Shown here: in pieces, positions 44,211 through 52,669 of the stretch
Position numbering within the stretch: position 1 is the stretch's first letter
How the letters are laid out: each line of letters opens with the position of its first letter
DNA from: Bacteroidota bacterium
GTDB taxonomy: Bacteria > Bacteroidota > Bacteroidia > Flavobacteriales_D > Crocinitomicaceae
Direction of reading: 5' to 3'
Assembly (NCBI GenBank): GCA_016192075.1
Contig: JACPUU010000012.1
Location: forward strand, 186,001-250,000
Length of the DNA: 64,000 bases
Notes under the pieces: generated by a model
The model's input: the letters and a program-made list of their open reading frames with translations, nothing else
Told to the model about the DNA's origin: nothing
Databases searched by the model: none
Made by a program: the position numbers and the translations under genes

Positions 44211-45293
44211 TTATTTTTTGTAAAACGGCAGTGTTACCACTTTTGCTTTAAGCGCTTTGTCTCTGACAGCAATAAAAATTTCACTGCCCGGTGCTGAAAA
44301 TTCAGTTGGGACGTAACCCAGACCAATAGCAATGTTCATAGACGGTGACATGGTTCCGGAAGTAACAATACCAATTTTCTTTCCGCCTGCGTCTACAATT
44401 TCATAATCGTGACGTGGAATACCTTTGTCAACCAGTTCAAAAGCTACCAGTTTGCGTTTTACACCGGCTTCTTTTTGCGCTTTCAGGTTCGCTGAATTGG
44501 TAAACTCTTTGGTGAATTTGGTAATCCATCCCAATCCGGCTTCAATAGGTGACGTGGTGTCATTGATATCATTTCCGTAAAGGCAGAATCCCATTTCAAG
44601 GCGCAGTGTATCGCGGGCAGCCAGGCCAATTGGTTTTATTCCATACGCAGCACCTGCTTTGAAAATAGCATCCCAGATATGATTGGCGTGTTCGTTGTCA
44701 AAATAAAGTTCAAAGCCTCCGGCCCCGGTATATCCGGTTGCAGAAATAACCACGTTTGGTACGCCGGCAAAGGTTCCAACCGTGAAGGTATAATATTTCA
44801 TATCTGCCAGGTTAACATCTGTCAGGCTTTGCAAGGCAGCCGCCGCTTTTGGTCCCTGAACGGCAAGCAGCGAAGTAGCCTCAGACTGGTTTGTCATTTC
44901 AACACCAAATGTGTTGTGTTTTGAAATCCAGTTCCAGTCTTTTTCAATATTTGAAGCATTTACTACCAGGTAATATTCCTGGTCATTCACTTTATAAACC
45001 AACAAGTCGTCTACAATTCCTCCTTCGTTGTTGGGCAGGCATGAGTATTGAGCCTGACCGTTTACCATTTTAGAGGCATCGTTTGAAGTCACTGACTGAA
45101 TCAGGTCCAGGGCTTTTGCTCCTTTTAATTTAAATTCTCCCATGTGAGAAACATCAAAAACACCTACAGCGTTGCGCACGCAATCGTGCTCAGCTTTAAC
45201 GCCTTCGTATTGAACAGGCATGTTATATCCGGCAAACGGAACCATTTTTGCTCCCAGAGCGATGTGCTTTTCAGTTAATGCGGTGTTTTTCAT
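44211..45293 (-). CDS. gcvT: aminomethyltransferase (glycine cleavage T protein)
   Basis: T protein of the glycine cleavage system: releases ammonia from the aminomethyl group held on lipoylated H protein and passes the one-carbon unit to tetrahydrofolate. The 360-residue protein shows [16 protein letters not shown] near residue 17, [15 protein letters not shown] near 43, the folate region [16 protein letters not shown] near 185, and [18 protein letters not shown] near 227. The usual gcvH and gcvP partners are not adjacent. A TACATTTG box lies 24 bases upstream, and a nested terminator ends the gene. Confidence 0.96.
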   Translation of the reverse strand: MKNTALTEKHIALGAKMVPFAGYNMPVQYEGVKAEHDCVRNAVGVFDVSHMGEFKLKGAKALDLIQSVTSNDASKMVNGQAQYSCLPNNEGGIVDDLLVYKVNDQEYYLVVNASNIEKDWNWISKHNTFGVEMTNQSEATSLLAVQGPKAAAALQSLTDVNLADMKYYTFTVGTFAGVPNVVISATGYTGAGGFELYFDNEHANHIWDAIFKAGAAYGIKPIGLAARDTLRLEMGFCLYGNDINDTTSPIEAGLGWITKFTKEFTNSANLKAQKEAGVKRKLVAFELVDKGIPRHDYEIVDAGGKKIGIVTSGTMSPSMNIAIGLGYVPTEFSAPGSEIFIAVRDKALKAKVVTLPFYKK

Positions 45294-45317
45294 GAGATTT
45301 TGTTTTTATTTATCAGA

Positions 45318-45325
45318 CAAATGTA
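45318..45325 (-). promoter_or_regulatory. -7 box for gcvT
   Basis: Minus-strand TACATTTG matches TAnnTTTG exactly, 24 bases upstream of the ATG. No glycine-riboswitch-like fold was recognised in the 180-base upstream region. Confidence 0.5.
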
Positions 45326-45473
45326 TAAATAAGTTTGAATCTCTGTTTGCTGCCCGGCAAGGTTTCAGGGGGGCAGCGGTGAATGCCACGGTTGATTAAC
45401 AGAATTTGATAAAAATGTGATTTAAAAATAGCCGGCTCATTTAGTAAGACGTCAGAACATCCGGCGGCAGGTT

Positions 45474-45977
45474 TTACCTTCTCAGCGCATAAACCAGCTC
45501 ATCCACAAACACGCCGTTTTTAAACAGTGTTTTTTCAAAGCGGGCTTCCAGTTTAAAACCTGATTTTTCAAGAACGCGTTGTGAGGCCAGGTTGGTACCA
45601 AACGGACGTGCAAAAATACGATTGATGTCGTACTGTTTAAATGCAATGGGAATAATCTGGCGGATGGCTTCAACAATTATTCCTTTGCCCCAGAAAGGCT
45701 TAGCGAGCCAATAACCTAGTTCTGCATTTTTTTTGTGAATGTCATTTTGCGGGTGAATTCCAATTCCTCCAATAGCCTCGCCTTTCAGATCAATGGCAAA
45801 AATATGAATGGGTTCCTGCATGGCCATGCGTAAAAATGCCTCTCCTTTTTCAGGCGTATACGGGTGCGGAAAACCATCTGTCATATTGCCTGCAATGTTT
45901 GGGTTGTTGGCATAGTTAACCAGCGTGTTCAGGTCTTGTTTGGTCCAGGGGCGGAGAAGAATGGGCGAAGTTGTCAT
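45474..45977 (-). CDS. RimJ/RimL-like GNAT acetyltransferase
   Basis: The 167-residue N-acetyltransferase of the RimJ/RimL branch has ILLRPWTKQDLNTLVNYANNP at the start, IGGIGIHPQND near residue 70, then the acetyl-CoA-binding region ELGYWLAKPFWGKGIIVEAI near 86 and NLASQRVLEKSGFKLEARFE near 129. Likely acetylates a protein N-terminus, an amino acid or a small amine; the substrate is unknown. The gene lies 45 bases downstream of the membrane protein gene at 46023 on the same strand. Confidence 0.88.
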   Translation of the reverse strand: MTTSPILLRPWTKQDLNTLVNYANNPNIAGNMTDGFPHPYTPEKGEAFLRMAMQEPIHIFAIDLKGEAIGGIGIHPQNDIHKKNAELGYWLAKPFWGKGIIVEAIRQIIPIAFKQYDINRIFARPFGTNLASQRVLEKSGFKLEARFEKTLFKNGVFVDELVYALRR

Positions 45978-46022
45978 TTTTTTAATAGTCAGATCCGGAA
46001 TTAATTTTTTTGTACAATGGAA

Positions 46023-46685
46023 TCAGGTTTGTCTGACCAGCAGCCTGATTCCGGCCAGATGCGTAAGAAGAACGACAGGCACAATAAACGCGGGAAGTAA
46101 ATTGTAGGGTGCCTGTAATACCGCCGTATTGGGTTGTTCAAAAGCTAATTGCTGGAAAGGAGATGGTGCCGAAAGTATTCCGTGAATGACCACATTAAAC
46201 AGCAAAATCATTCCGGCAAAATTCCAGATAAGTAAGGCTGTTTTATTTTTTTTGCGACGATAAAAAAAGTAGTAAATCAGCGGAGCTGAAATACCAGTCA
46301 GTATGTCCGGATTTCGTCCCGCAAAGGTCATTAGTTCCGGAATTGTTTTTTGTAAAAAAAGCCAATACAGAAAAAGTTCAACGGGTATTCTCACGGTGTT
46401 TATCAGTATCAGCTGACCGGGATTGAAACCATCAATAAACCGCCTTCCGCGTTGTGTACTGAAAAGAAGAAGAATGGTTAAAACCGGCGGACCAATTAGC
46501 AGGAGAAGGCGCGGAGGTATTGTATTTGTAACGGTATAAAATTGTGAATTTGCCAGCAGGTACTGGAAGATAATCCATCCCAGACATACTGCCAGACAGA
46601 TACGTGATTTTCCAGACGCCAGGTATAACAGAAACAGCGTTAGAAGTGTAGTCACCAAAAATAAAATGGAAATGAAAAGGGTCAT
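46023..46685 (-). CDS. hypothetical multi-pass membrane protein
   Basis: The 220-residue protein has about seven hydrophobic helices (ILFLVTTLLTLFLLYLASG, LLLLIGPPVLTILLLFS, LLIWNFAGMILLFNVVI, LLPAFIVPVVLLTHLAGI). No catalytic or transport motif was seen. A basic loop (YRRKKNKTA) in the middle suggests a cytoplasmic side. It lies 14 bases after the membrane protein at 46700, so the two are probably cotranscribed. Confidence 0.65.
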   Translation of the reverse strand: MTLFISILFLVTTLLTLFLLYLASGKSRICLAVCLGWIIFQYLLANSQFYTVTNTIPPRLLLLIGPPVLTILLLFSTQRGRRFIDGFNPGQLILINTVRIPVELFLYWLFLQKTIPELMTFAGRNPDILTGISAPLIYYFFYRRKKNKTALLIWNFAGMILLFNVVIHGILSAPSPFQQLAFEQPNTAVLQAPYNLLPAFIVPVVLLTHLAGIRLLVRQT

Positions 46686-46699
46686 ATGCTTTGCTTAGA

Positions 46700-47149
46700 T
46701 TATTTCTGCTGGTTTACAAAGGCCTTTCTGGTAGCTATCAATGGTATACCAATCATCACCAGAGCAACCAGGTTGATGATGACAACATTGTGAATAGCCC
46801 CGGTGTAAATGGAAATTCCGGAGTCTATTACAAACCAGGATAGCAATGCAATCCAGAGATACCGGTATGCCCATTTCTCTTTTTTCTTAAAGGCATTTTC
46901 TGAAATGCCGATCATCAGCAAATGAAAGCCCACAATGGTTCCGCCAATGACACCCCAATTCCAGTTTTTGAAAAGAAGTACTTCGGCTGAAAGTTCATTT
47001 CCGCCAAAGAAAACCGCTTTGGTAAAGGTGTTGTGCAGGTCAAAAATAAAGCTGTTTCCGGCAAAGGCACAAAGTATTCCAATAGACACCGCCATCCAGT
47101 TGGCGTAGGTCAGCCATTTTTGGTAGAAGTAAAATTTTTGATCTGTCAT
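46700..47149 (-). CDS. hypothetical membrane protein with four TM helices
   Basis: The 149-residue protein has four predicted TM segments, including WMAVSIGILCAFAG, WGVIGGTIVGFHLLMIGI and VVIINLVALVMIGIPLIAT. The ORF track start is too far upstream; ATG 47149 (MTDQKFYFYQKWLTY) is better. A minus-strand TATCTTTA (one mismatch) lies at 47171-47178. Family not recognised. It leads a two-gene group with the next membrane protein. Confidence 0.6.
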   Translation of the reverse strand: MTDQKFYFYQKWLTYANWMAVSIGILCAFAGNSFIFDLHNTFTKAVFFGGNELSAEVLLFKNWNWGVIGGTIVGFHLLMIGISENAFKKKEKWAYRYLWIALLSWFVIDSGISIYTGAIHNVVIINLVALVMIGIPLIATRKAFVNQQK

Positions 47150-47473
47150 GATAAAAACAAAAGAGTGATTAAAGATATTTAAATTTTTTTGAAACACGGA
47201 TTTAACCGTTGATTCATAATTCTTTAGATGGCTTTATTAAAAGCGAATAGCCACTGCCCGTTGGACGGAGTTGGAAAGAACATTGTTTGGTTGCTTGTTG
47301 TTATTATCCATAAATTTCCTGGTATAATCCGCGCAGAGCAATTTTTTCAGGACGAATCTATTTGCCTGTTGTCAACAAAATCAGAAACAAAATGACGCAC
47401 CGCATCAATGCTGCTTAACTAAAAAAGGGACGCCTGGTAACAGGCATCCCTTCAGCAAGCGTGTATTAACAGC
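47150..47473. other. 324-base gap without a gene
   Basis: It lies between the four-TM membrane protein gene and the YHYH gene, both on the minus strand. It holds the terminator of the YHYH operon at 47421-47452 and a possible -7 box at 47171-47178. The remaining ~240 bases show no open frame or fold that I can name. Confidence 0.6.
47421..47452 (-). terminator. intrinsic terminator of the MbnP/MbnH/YHYH operon
   Basis: On the minus strand AAGGGATGCCTG, loop TTAC and CAGGCGTCCCTT form a 12-base stem with one wobble pair, followed by a T run. It lies 22 bases beyond the stop of the YHYH gene. Confidence 0.85.
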
Positions 47474-48826
47474 TTATTTGGTGACCAGAATTTTTTTGGT
47501 TATGCTGCCTCCGGAATTGGAAATGCGGACCACGTATTCTCCGCTGTAAAGCGTGCGTACGTCAAAATAAGCAATGGTTGTTCCCTGGTAAAGCGTGGTA
47601 CTTTGTATCAGTTTACCCTGCAGATTGTAAAGATCAAGTGATATATTTTCGTTGTTCAGTGATCCGATTTGGATGGCAACAAATTCGTTAGACGGATTTG
47701 GGTATAGCTCAATGTTTGCATTTTGCAAATCTGTAGACACAATACCAGCCGCAGAAGGATCGTAGGTGGTAACAGCTTCAGAAATGGAAGTGACTTTAGC
47801 CGCTGTTTTATTTCCATAAAAGGTTGGGCCAACCGCATAGGGATAAGCGGAGTTCCATTCGGCATCTACCGTGCAGAAATACGCATAAGTGCCGCCCGGA
47901 TATTCCGGTGTAACACAAAAACGTCCGTTGTGTTCATCCAGGTAATCTGCTGTTGGTCCGGCAACATATTCGTAATCTTCACGGAAATATCCCAGCGGGT
48001 ATGTACTGCTTACTGCTGGTCCGTCAGTTACATCAGTTCCGTCAGCATAAATGGTTCTTACGGTAATGTTTCTCAATTCGTAGCTTGATTTGATGCGTGT
48101 AATTCCACCGGTGCCGTCAGCATTGGCATAGCCATAAGCGCCGTAAATCGGAAAACCATCATACGCGTATCCGATCAGGGGGGAATGAACGGTGCTGTCA
48201 AGCATGTAAAGTCCGTCTGCATCATAAAGTGTACAGATATTTGATAAAACGGCAAGATCCAGATCATACGCACTTGGATTCTGGTGATGGTGATAATTTC
48301 CCATGGCAGGATGTCCTTTGGAACAATCAAATCCGCTCATTTCAGCAACCACCGCGTCGCGGTTCCAGATATTGTCACCGGTTCCTCCCAAAGGGCCTCC
48401 GGCTAATGAACTGGTTGAATTTTTCCAGGATACGCCGTCACGGTAATCAAATAAAGCTACACCATTAATAAATACACCAATGTTGCCCATTGTGGTAGCG
48501 GTGGGCGTACCCGTATTTTCAGATGGGTTTAACGGGAATTTGAAAATTGCATTCTGGTCACTGGCCAGTGAAGGATTGCCATCCAGAAAAGGGCCGGTAA
48601 CGTAAGCCGGAACGCCGCTGGTGGTAATGTATACCCAATTGCTGGAATATTGCACCGTTTCTACATTGGCCAATACCGTTTCAGCAATAGGTGTTGAGTT
48701 GCCAGACACGTAGTGCTGACCTGTAATACCGGTTGTATTAATCATCCACGACGTAATTGCAGGTCCCTGGGCAATTGAGGCAGTTCCAAATACTACTGCT
48801 GAAAGCGATAAAAGTGTTTTCTTCAT
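47474..48826 (-). CDS. YHYH domain protein with T9SS type A tail
   Basis: The 450-residue secreted protein has a signal peptide (LLSLSAVVFGTASIAQG), then a YHYH domain (~140-340) with the eponymous histidine cluster GNYHHHQNPSAYDLD near residue 178 and GYAYDGFPIYGAYGY near 223, and a further HNGRFCVTPEYPGGTYAYF. A sorting tail ends it (ELYPNPSNEFVAIQIG and SGEYVVRISNSGG). YHYH proteins have no well-established function, but the His clusters suggest metal binding. It lies 45 bases after the MbnH-like gene and just before the operon terminator, so it joins a probable copper system. Confidence 0.88.
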   Translation of the reverse strand: MKKTLLSLSAVVFGTASIAQGPAITSWMINTTGITGQHYVSGNSTPIAETVLANVETVQYSSNWVYITTSGVPAYVTGPFLDGNPSLASDQNAIFKFPLNPSENTGTPTATTMGNIGVFINGVALFDYRDGVSWKNSTSSLAGGPLGGTGDNIWNRDAVVAEMSGFDCSKGHPAMGNYHHHQNPSAYDLDLAVLSNICTLYDADGLYMLDSTVHSPLIGYAYDGFPIYGAYGYANADGTGGITRIKSSYELRNITVRTIYADGTDVTDGPAVSSTYPLGYFREDYEYVAGPTADYLDEHNGRFCVTPEYPGGTYAYFCTVDAEWNSAYPYAVGPTFYGNKTAAKVTSISEAVTTYDPSAAGIVSTDLQNANIELYPNPSNEFVAIQIGSLNNENISLDLYNLQGKLIQSTTLYQGTTIAYFDVRTLYSGEYVVRISNSGGSITKKILVTK

Positions 48827-48871
48827 AAGCTCAAAATATCTTTAGTTTAGTGGTTAGACGATATCACTTGT

Positions 48872-49903
48872 CTAATCCTTCGGTGCTGGTAAAAAAAGTT
48901 CTTTTGGGTAGGCAAATGCAGGGTTGAACAAAAATTCCCTGTCTGACAGCGTGAGTAAAAAAGCAAGCAGGTCTACTTTTTCATTTGAGCTTAGCACCAT
49001 CGGATTCAGGAGTAAAGGTGATAATGTAGAACTTTCTTTAATTCCGCTGGTATAGTGATTGAGTACTTCAGAAATAGTTTTAAACCGGCCGTCGTGCATG
49101 TAGGGAAATGAAAATTCAATGTTGCGCAGCGTTGGCACTTTGAATTTTAAAGAATCCTGCGGGTCTTGTGTAATCTGCATCCGGCCGTAATCGTTAAAAG
49201 AGGAATCAATTGGAAGGCCATTGTTCTCAAATCTGAAATTGCTGAACAAAGGTTCGGTATGACATTTGTTGCAATGCTGCGTGAAAAGAGCATAGCCATT
49301 TTGTTCCTGTGCCGTGAAGCTGGCCTGGTTACGTTTTACCTGGTCGTATTTGGAATTGGCACTTACCAGTGACACCATAAATTGAGCAATGGCTTTCAGC
49401 AGATTTTCTCCGGTGGCCGTGCTGTCTCCAAATGCGTTGTAAAATAGTTGCCGATAAAAATTGCTGGCATTTAATTTTTGCAAAACATGCGCAGTGTTTT
49501 CACCCATTTCATCGGGATGATTGATAGGAGCCAGTGCCTGCATATCCAAGTGATTGATAGCACCGTTCCACATGAAAGATGTGTGCCAGGCAAGGTTCAT
49601 CAACGGGGGAGAATTGCGGGTACCGGTGCTGTCACCAATGCCGTGACTCACATTGTGATCACCGTGTGTAAATGCATTGTAGGGTGAGTGGCAGCTGGCA
49701 CAGGATATGGTGTTGTCTGCCGACAGAATCGGGTCATAAAAAAGTGCTCTGCCAAGTGTTGTTTTTTCTGTGCTCAGCGGGTTTTTTGAAAAATCATAAA
49801 CGGGCTCAGGCCATTCTGCCGGCTTTTCGAATGATGAACTATTTGACCTGCATGCCGCCAGTCCAAAACAAATCACCGCGAGTTTCAGGGGTACATGTAT
49901 CAT
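48872..49903 (-). CDS. MbnH-like di-heme cytochrome c peroxidase family lipoprotein
   Basis: The 343-residue MauG/cytochrome c peroxidase-type protein has a lipoprotein signal (CFGLAAC) and two heme c motifs: CASCH near residues 68-72 and CNKCH near 215. Also seen are LGRALFYDPILSADNTISC, MNLAWHTSFMWNGA and VPTLRNIEFSFPYMHDGRFKT, as in the family. In Methylosinus, MbnH oxidises a Trp of its partner MbnP to kynurenine, making a copper site. The gene starts within the mbnP stop codon (4-base overlap), which supports the same pairing here. Substrate and redox partners are inferred from the pair. Confidence 0.88.
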   Translation of the reverse strand: MIHVPLKLAVICFGLAACRSNSSSFEKPAEWPEPVYDFSKNPLSTEKTTLGRALFYDPILSADNTISCASCHSPYNAFTHGDHNVSHGIGDSTGTRNSPPLMNLAWHTSFMWNGAINHLDMQALAPINHPDEMGENTAHVLQKLNASNFYRQLFYNAFGDSTATGENLLKAIAQFMVSLVSANSKYDQVKRNQASFTAQEQNGYALFTQHCNKCHTEPLFSNFRFENNGLPIDSSFNDYGRMQITQDPQDSLKFKVPTLRNIEFSFPYMHDGRFKTISEVLNHYTSGIKESSTLSPLLLNPMVLSSNEKVDLLAFLLTLSDREFLFNPAFAYPKELFLPAPKD

Positions 49904-50592
49904 TCTTTCAGACTGAATTGGGCCGCTACCATCTTTGCCATCTGAACCGCTTCGGCTCCGGGAGACATAATGTTGGGATGGATGGCTGAAAAATCTGCCT
50001 GCAGCAAATAGTCCAGGGCTAAAATAAGAATGTGATTTTGGTTTGGTTTACAGGGAAGTTTCACTTGCTGAATGCCGGCGAAAGGATATGCATATCCGCC
50101 CAGGTGATAAACAAATTGCTGCATTTTGGTTGCACCTGAATGGTAGTGTCCTTCAAGTTTAAAATTGATGTATCCGCTTTGCCAGGTCCAGTACATACCG
50201 GTTGACGGATCCAGCTCACCACCCATTGCACCCGAAACATTCGTTGTACTATCTATACCAAGATTAAATGTCAGCTGATCATATTCCAGACCGGCCAACC
50301 CGGCAAGGGATATATTCAAACTCTGTGGCTTTGCCAGATCAACCAGGTGAAAACTGTTTTTTTCTTTATAAACGCATTCTCCCCGGCTGAAAAATTCAAT
50401 ACCTGAAATGTAGAAACGAAGCGTTTCAATGAGTATACTATCTGTGTGATTATTCAACAAATAGTAAGTGTTCAGTTTCAGGTTTTCAGTTCCAAAAACA
50501 GGCTGAATCTGAATGTGTTCAGGCTCAGGTTTACGGGCCACTAAATGGTGACAGCAAAGCAGACTCAGGCAAAAAATTAAAATCCGGATCAT
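49900..50592 (-). CDS. MbnP-like copper-binding protein
   Basis: The 230-residue exported protein of the MbnP family has a signal peptide ending near VARKPEPEH. The typical start of the family fold follows (LKLNTYYLLNNH, IETLRFYISGIEFF), then GSTTNVSGAMGG-like loop residues (DSTTNVSGAMGGELDPS) and the Trp-rich GMYWTWQSGYINFKLEGHYH near residue 135, where the Trp converted to kynurenine would lie. It lies 3 bases after the CpxP-like gene and overlaps the MbnH-like gene. Copper binding is from family knowledge; it has not been shown for Bacteroidota members to my knowledge. Confidence 0.85.
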   Translation of the reverse strand: MIRILIFCLSLLCCHHLVARKPEPEHIQIQPVFGTENLKLNTYYLLNNHTDSILIETLRFYISGIEFFSRGECVYKEKNSFHLVDLAKPQSLNISLAGLAGLEYDQLTFNLGIDSTTNVSGAMGGELDPSTGMYWTWQSGYINFKLEGHYHSGATKMQQFVYHLGGYAYPFAGIQQVKLPCKPNQNHILILALDYLLQADFSAIHPNIMSPGAEAVQMAKMVAAQFSLKE

Positions 50593-50595
50593 TTG

Positions 50596-51048
50596 CTATT
50601 TTTTTTCCGGCGGACGATGTGAAAACAGTTCTGCCAGTTCACGCGTGAGTAATTCAAATTCATCCTGCTGATCAGGGTTGCACAAGGTGCGAATTGCTTC
50701 AAAGTGTGCATAATGTGTTTCTTCAATGGTTTTCTGAACGTTACAAAGTTCCCAAATCAGCGAATCTTTGCGTGCTGTATTCAGGGTATCAGAGAGCATG
50801 CCGTACAGCTCATTTTTCAGCTGCATGATTTTATCTTCAGCTGTTCGTATGGAGGACCGGTGGTCTTTAATCAGTAAATCGTAAGCTGCAACCTGTGTGT
50901 CATCAAAATGCAGTTTTTCAATAATTTCGTTTCGCGGGCCATCCGGATTCCGATGGGGTGGTTTTCGGAACAGAATAAATGCAATCAGTGCCAGGTTTAT
51001 CACTATCAGGCCTATAACGGTGTAGGTTAAAATGCGGATTTTATTCAT
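50596..51048 (-). CDS. CpxP/heavy-metal-sensor-like periplasmic protein with TM anchor
   Basis: The 150-residue protein has one N-terminal TM helix (LTYTVIGLIVINLALIAFILF) and a helical periplasmic part with a repeated long-helix pattern (DTQVAAYDLLIKDHRSSIRTA, AEDKIMQLKNELYGML, DEFELLTRELAELF). This resembles CpxP/Spy/CnrX-type sensors, which bind metals or misfolded protein. A HRPPEKK tail and several His residues lie near the end. It overlaps the small membrane protein gene by 8 bases and is followed by mbnP. A sensor that feeds the ECF factor is a reasonable inference. Confidence 0.7.
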   Translation of the reverse strand: MNKIRILTYTVIGLIVINLALIAFILFRKPPHRNPDGPRNEIIEKLHFDDTQVAAYDLLIKDHRSSIRTAEDKIMQLKNELYGMLSDTLNTARKDSLIWELCNVQKTIEETHYAHFEAIRTLCNPDQQDEFELLTRELAELFSHRPPEKK

Positions 51049-51310
51049 TGTACAGGTTATTATCAGGGTACAGTTTCATTGATTCTGCAATAGATGTATC
51101 GGGTTGACGGGAGTTCATCACGGCAATAATATTTACGGCAATAATCAGCGCAAAGGAAATTCCAATAGTCCATAGAAAACGGGGTGAAGCCTTTTCAATA
51201 ACGCTGTTTTCAATACGCTGCATAATGCGGGTAAGTAAAAAATCAGGAGCGTCTGCCGGCCTGATTTTATCCAGCAGGTCCATGTCGGTTTTAGGTATTG
51301 GCTGTTTCAT
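51041..51310 (-). CDS. small single-pass membrane protein, probable anti-sigma factor
   Basis: An 89-residue protein located 29 bases after an ECF sigma gene. The N-terminal half contains LLDKIRPADAPDFLLTRIMQRIE, similar in shape to the KPxVPxNFFxxF motifs of the other ECF operon's putative anti-sigma factor (29159). One TM helix (FLWTIGISFALIIAVNIIAV) and a short periplasmic tail follow. No zinc anti-sigma motif is seen. The anti-sigma role rests on position, topology and the shared motif. Confidence 0.6.
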   Translation of the reverse strand: MKQPIPKTDMDLLDKIRPADAPDFLLTRIMQRIENSVIEKASPRFLWTIGISFALIIAVNIIAVMNSRQPDTSIAESMKLYPDNNLYNE

Positions 51311-51339
51311 AGGTTATGGTTTAGACGATTTATTTGTTC

Positions 51340-51861
51340 TCATCCTTCGTCAGGAATTAATTTTTTTGCCAGGTTTTGTTTAGCGCGCTGTACCAGCGAT
51401 TCAACCGCTTTGGCAGAAAGGTTCATGATACCGGCAATTTCAGCCTGTGATTTGTGTTCGATTTTACTCAGTATAAGTGCCGTTTTTTGCGCATCCGGCA
51501 ATTGGTTGATGAAATGAAAAATGCGCGCAATGCGCTCCTGGTCTTCGAGCTGAACGCCGGGGTGATTAAAATGCTGTTGATCGTATTTAATTTCACCGGA
51601 CTTTTCATAAAACAGCGATGTCATAAAACCAAACCGTTTCATCCGTTTTTTTGCTTTCAGAAAATCAAGTGATTTATTAATGGTGATCCGGTAAATCCAG
51701 GTTGTTAGTTGTGCTTCACCTCTGAAATTATCCTGGGATTTATGAACGGCAAGAAAAACATCCTGAACAATTTCTGAAGCGTCTTCAGCGTTTTGTGTAT
51801 ACTGCAATGCCAGGTTGTAAACCGTGTTTTTGTTGGTATGATAAATTTCTTCAAATGTCAT
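51340..51861 (-). CDS. ECF-family RNA polymerase sigma factor
   Basis: The 173-residue factor has region 2 (NTVYNLALQYTQNAEDASEIVQDVFLAVH, then LTTWIYRITINKSLDFLK) and region 4 (LPDAQKTALILSKIEHKSQAEIAGIMNLSAKAVESLVQRAK). It is the first gene of a six-gene operon with a small membrane protein, CpxP-like sensor, MbnP, MbnH and YHYH proteins. It probably directs transcription of that operon and perhaps of other copper-related genes. Confidence 0.93.
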   Translation of the reverse strand: MTFEEIYHTNKNTVYNLALQYTQNAEDASEIVQDVFLAVHKSQDNFRGEAQLTTWIYRITINKSLDFLKAKKRMKRFGFMTSLFYEKSGEIKYDQQHFNHPGVQLEDQERIARIFHFINQLPDAQKTALILSKIEHKSQAEIAGIMNLSAKAVESLVQRAKQNLAKKLIPDEG

Positions 51862-51946
51862 TGCCCGGGTGGTACGACTCCAAAATACAAAAAAGGTTTA
51901 GTGCGCGGGTAACGGGTTTCTCTGAATCTGGTGAAAAAAAGTGTAT

Positions 51947-52657
51947 TCAGCGAAGTGTTTTTTTATTCTCTACGCTTATTTCTGATCCTTCGGCGAGCAT
52001 TACCGATACCGGTTTCTGACCGTTTAAAAATTGAAAATCATTCCCGTATACGATTCCAAAATCCACATCAATTTCAACGGATTTAACTGCGTAAGCTTTC
52101 CAGCGCGGATGTCTGACTTCATATTCGGTAGTTTTGTCTGCCCGAATGCGCGTGTATCCCCAGTAGTGTTCTGTAATAAATTCGGTTTCACTGCCTGGCA
52201 GCAGGTCTGTTGCTTCATTTTCGGCCAGCACCCTGAACCGGTTCATGTTGTTTTTTGTTTGCCAGCTGTATTGAATGTCGAGCAGGTTGTCTGCCATTTT
52301 CCAATGGTGCGCCATGGGCACTGTTTGGTAATGCTCTTTATAAATGGTGTTTGCGATAAATGTAATGGCTGATTTTGGTACAAGTTCCTTGATAAAAACC
52401 ACGCCGCGTTTCCATTCATCACCATCTTTGTGTTTCACATAAAAACGCAGATTAACTTCTTCAAAATTGCGGTGAAATGGAATAGGCATGCCAAGCAGGC
52501 GCACATTGGTAAACATAAAACCAACCAGGCTTACATAACAGGTGCCGTTCCACAAATCCGGTTCGGTTCGTGCCGGCAAATAATTTTTCAATACTTCCGG
52601 ATCAATGGCATAGTTTGCAATCGCCAGCTTTCGCCATTCAGCTTTGAGAAAAGACAT
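51947..52657 (-). CDS. DUF2071 (YqjF-like) protein
   Basis: The 236-residue cytoplasmic protein of the DUF2071/YqjF family, with the typical MSFLKAEWRKLAIANYAI start, PDLWNGTCYVSLVGFMF near residue 33, and EEVNLRFYVKHKDGDEW near 66. The fold is related to acetoacetate decarboxylase by family knowledge, but the function is unknown. It lies 12 bases downstream of the membrane protein gene at 52670 and may be cotranscribed. Confidence 0.85.
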   Translation of the reverse strand: MSFLKAEWRKLAIANYAIDPEVLKNYLPARTEPDLWNGTCYVSLVGFMFTNVRLLGMPIPFHRNFEEVNLRFYVKHKDGDEWKRGVVFIKELVPKSAITFIANTIYKEHYQTVPMAHHWKMADNLLDIQYSWQTKNNMNRFRVLAENEATDLLPGSETEFITEHYWGYTRIRADKTTEYEVRHPRWKAYAVKSVEIDVDFGIVYGNDFQFLNGQKPVSVMLAEGSEISVENKKTLR

Positions 52658-52669
52658 AACGGGTTGATT

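Noticed and set aside
45294-45473. Possible glycine riboswitch before gcvT
   Set aside because: No glycine-aptamer pattern of paired elements was recognised in the 180 bases; only the -7 box could be supported.
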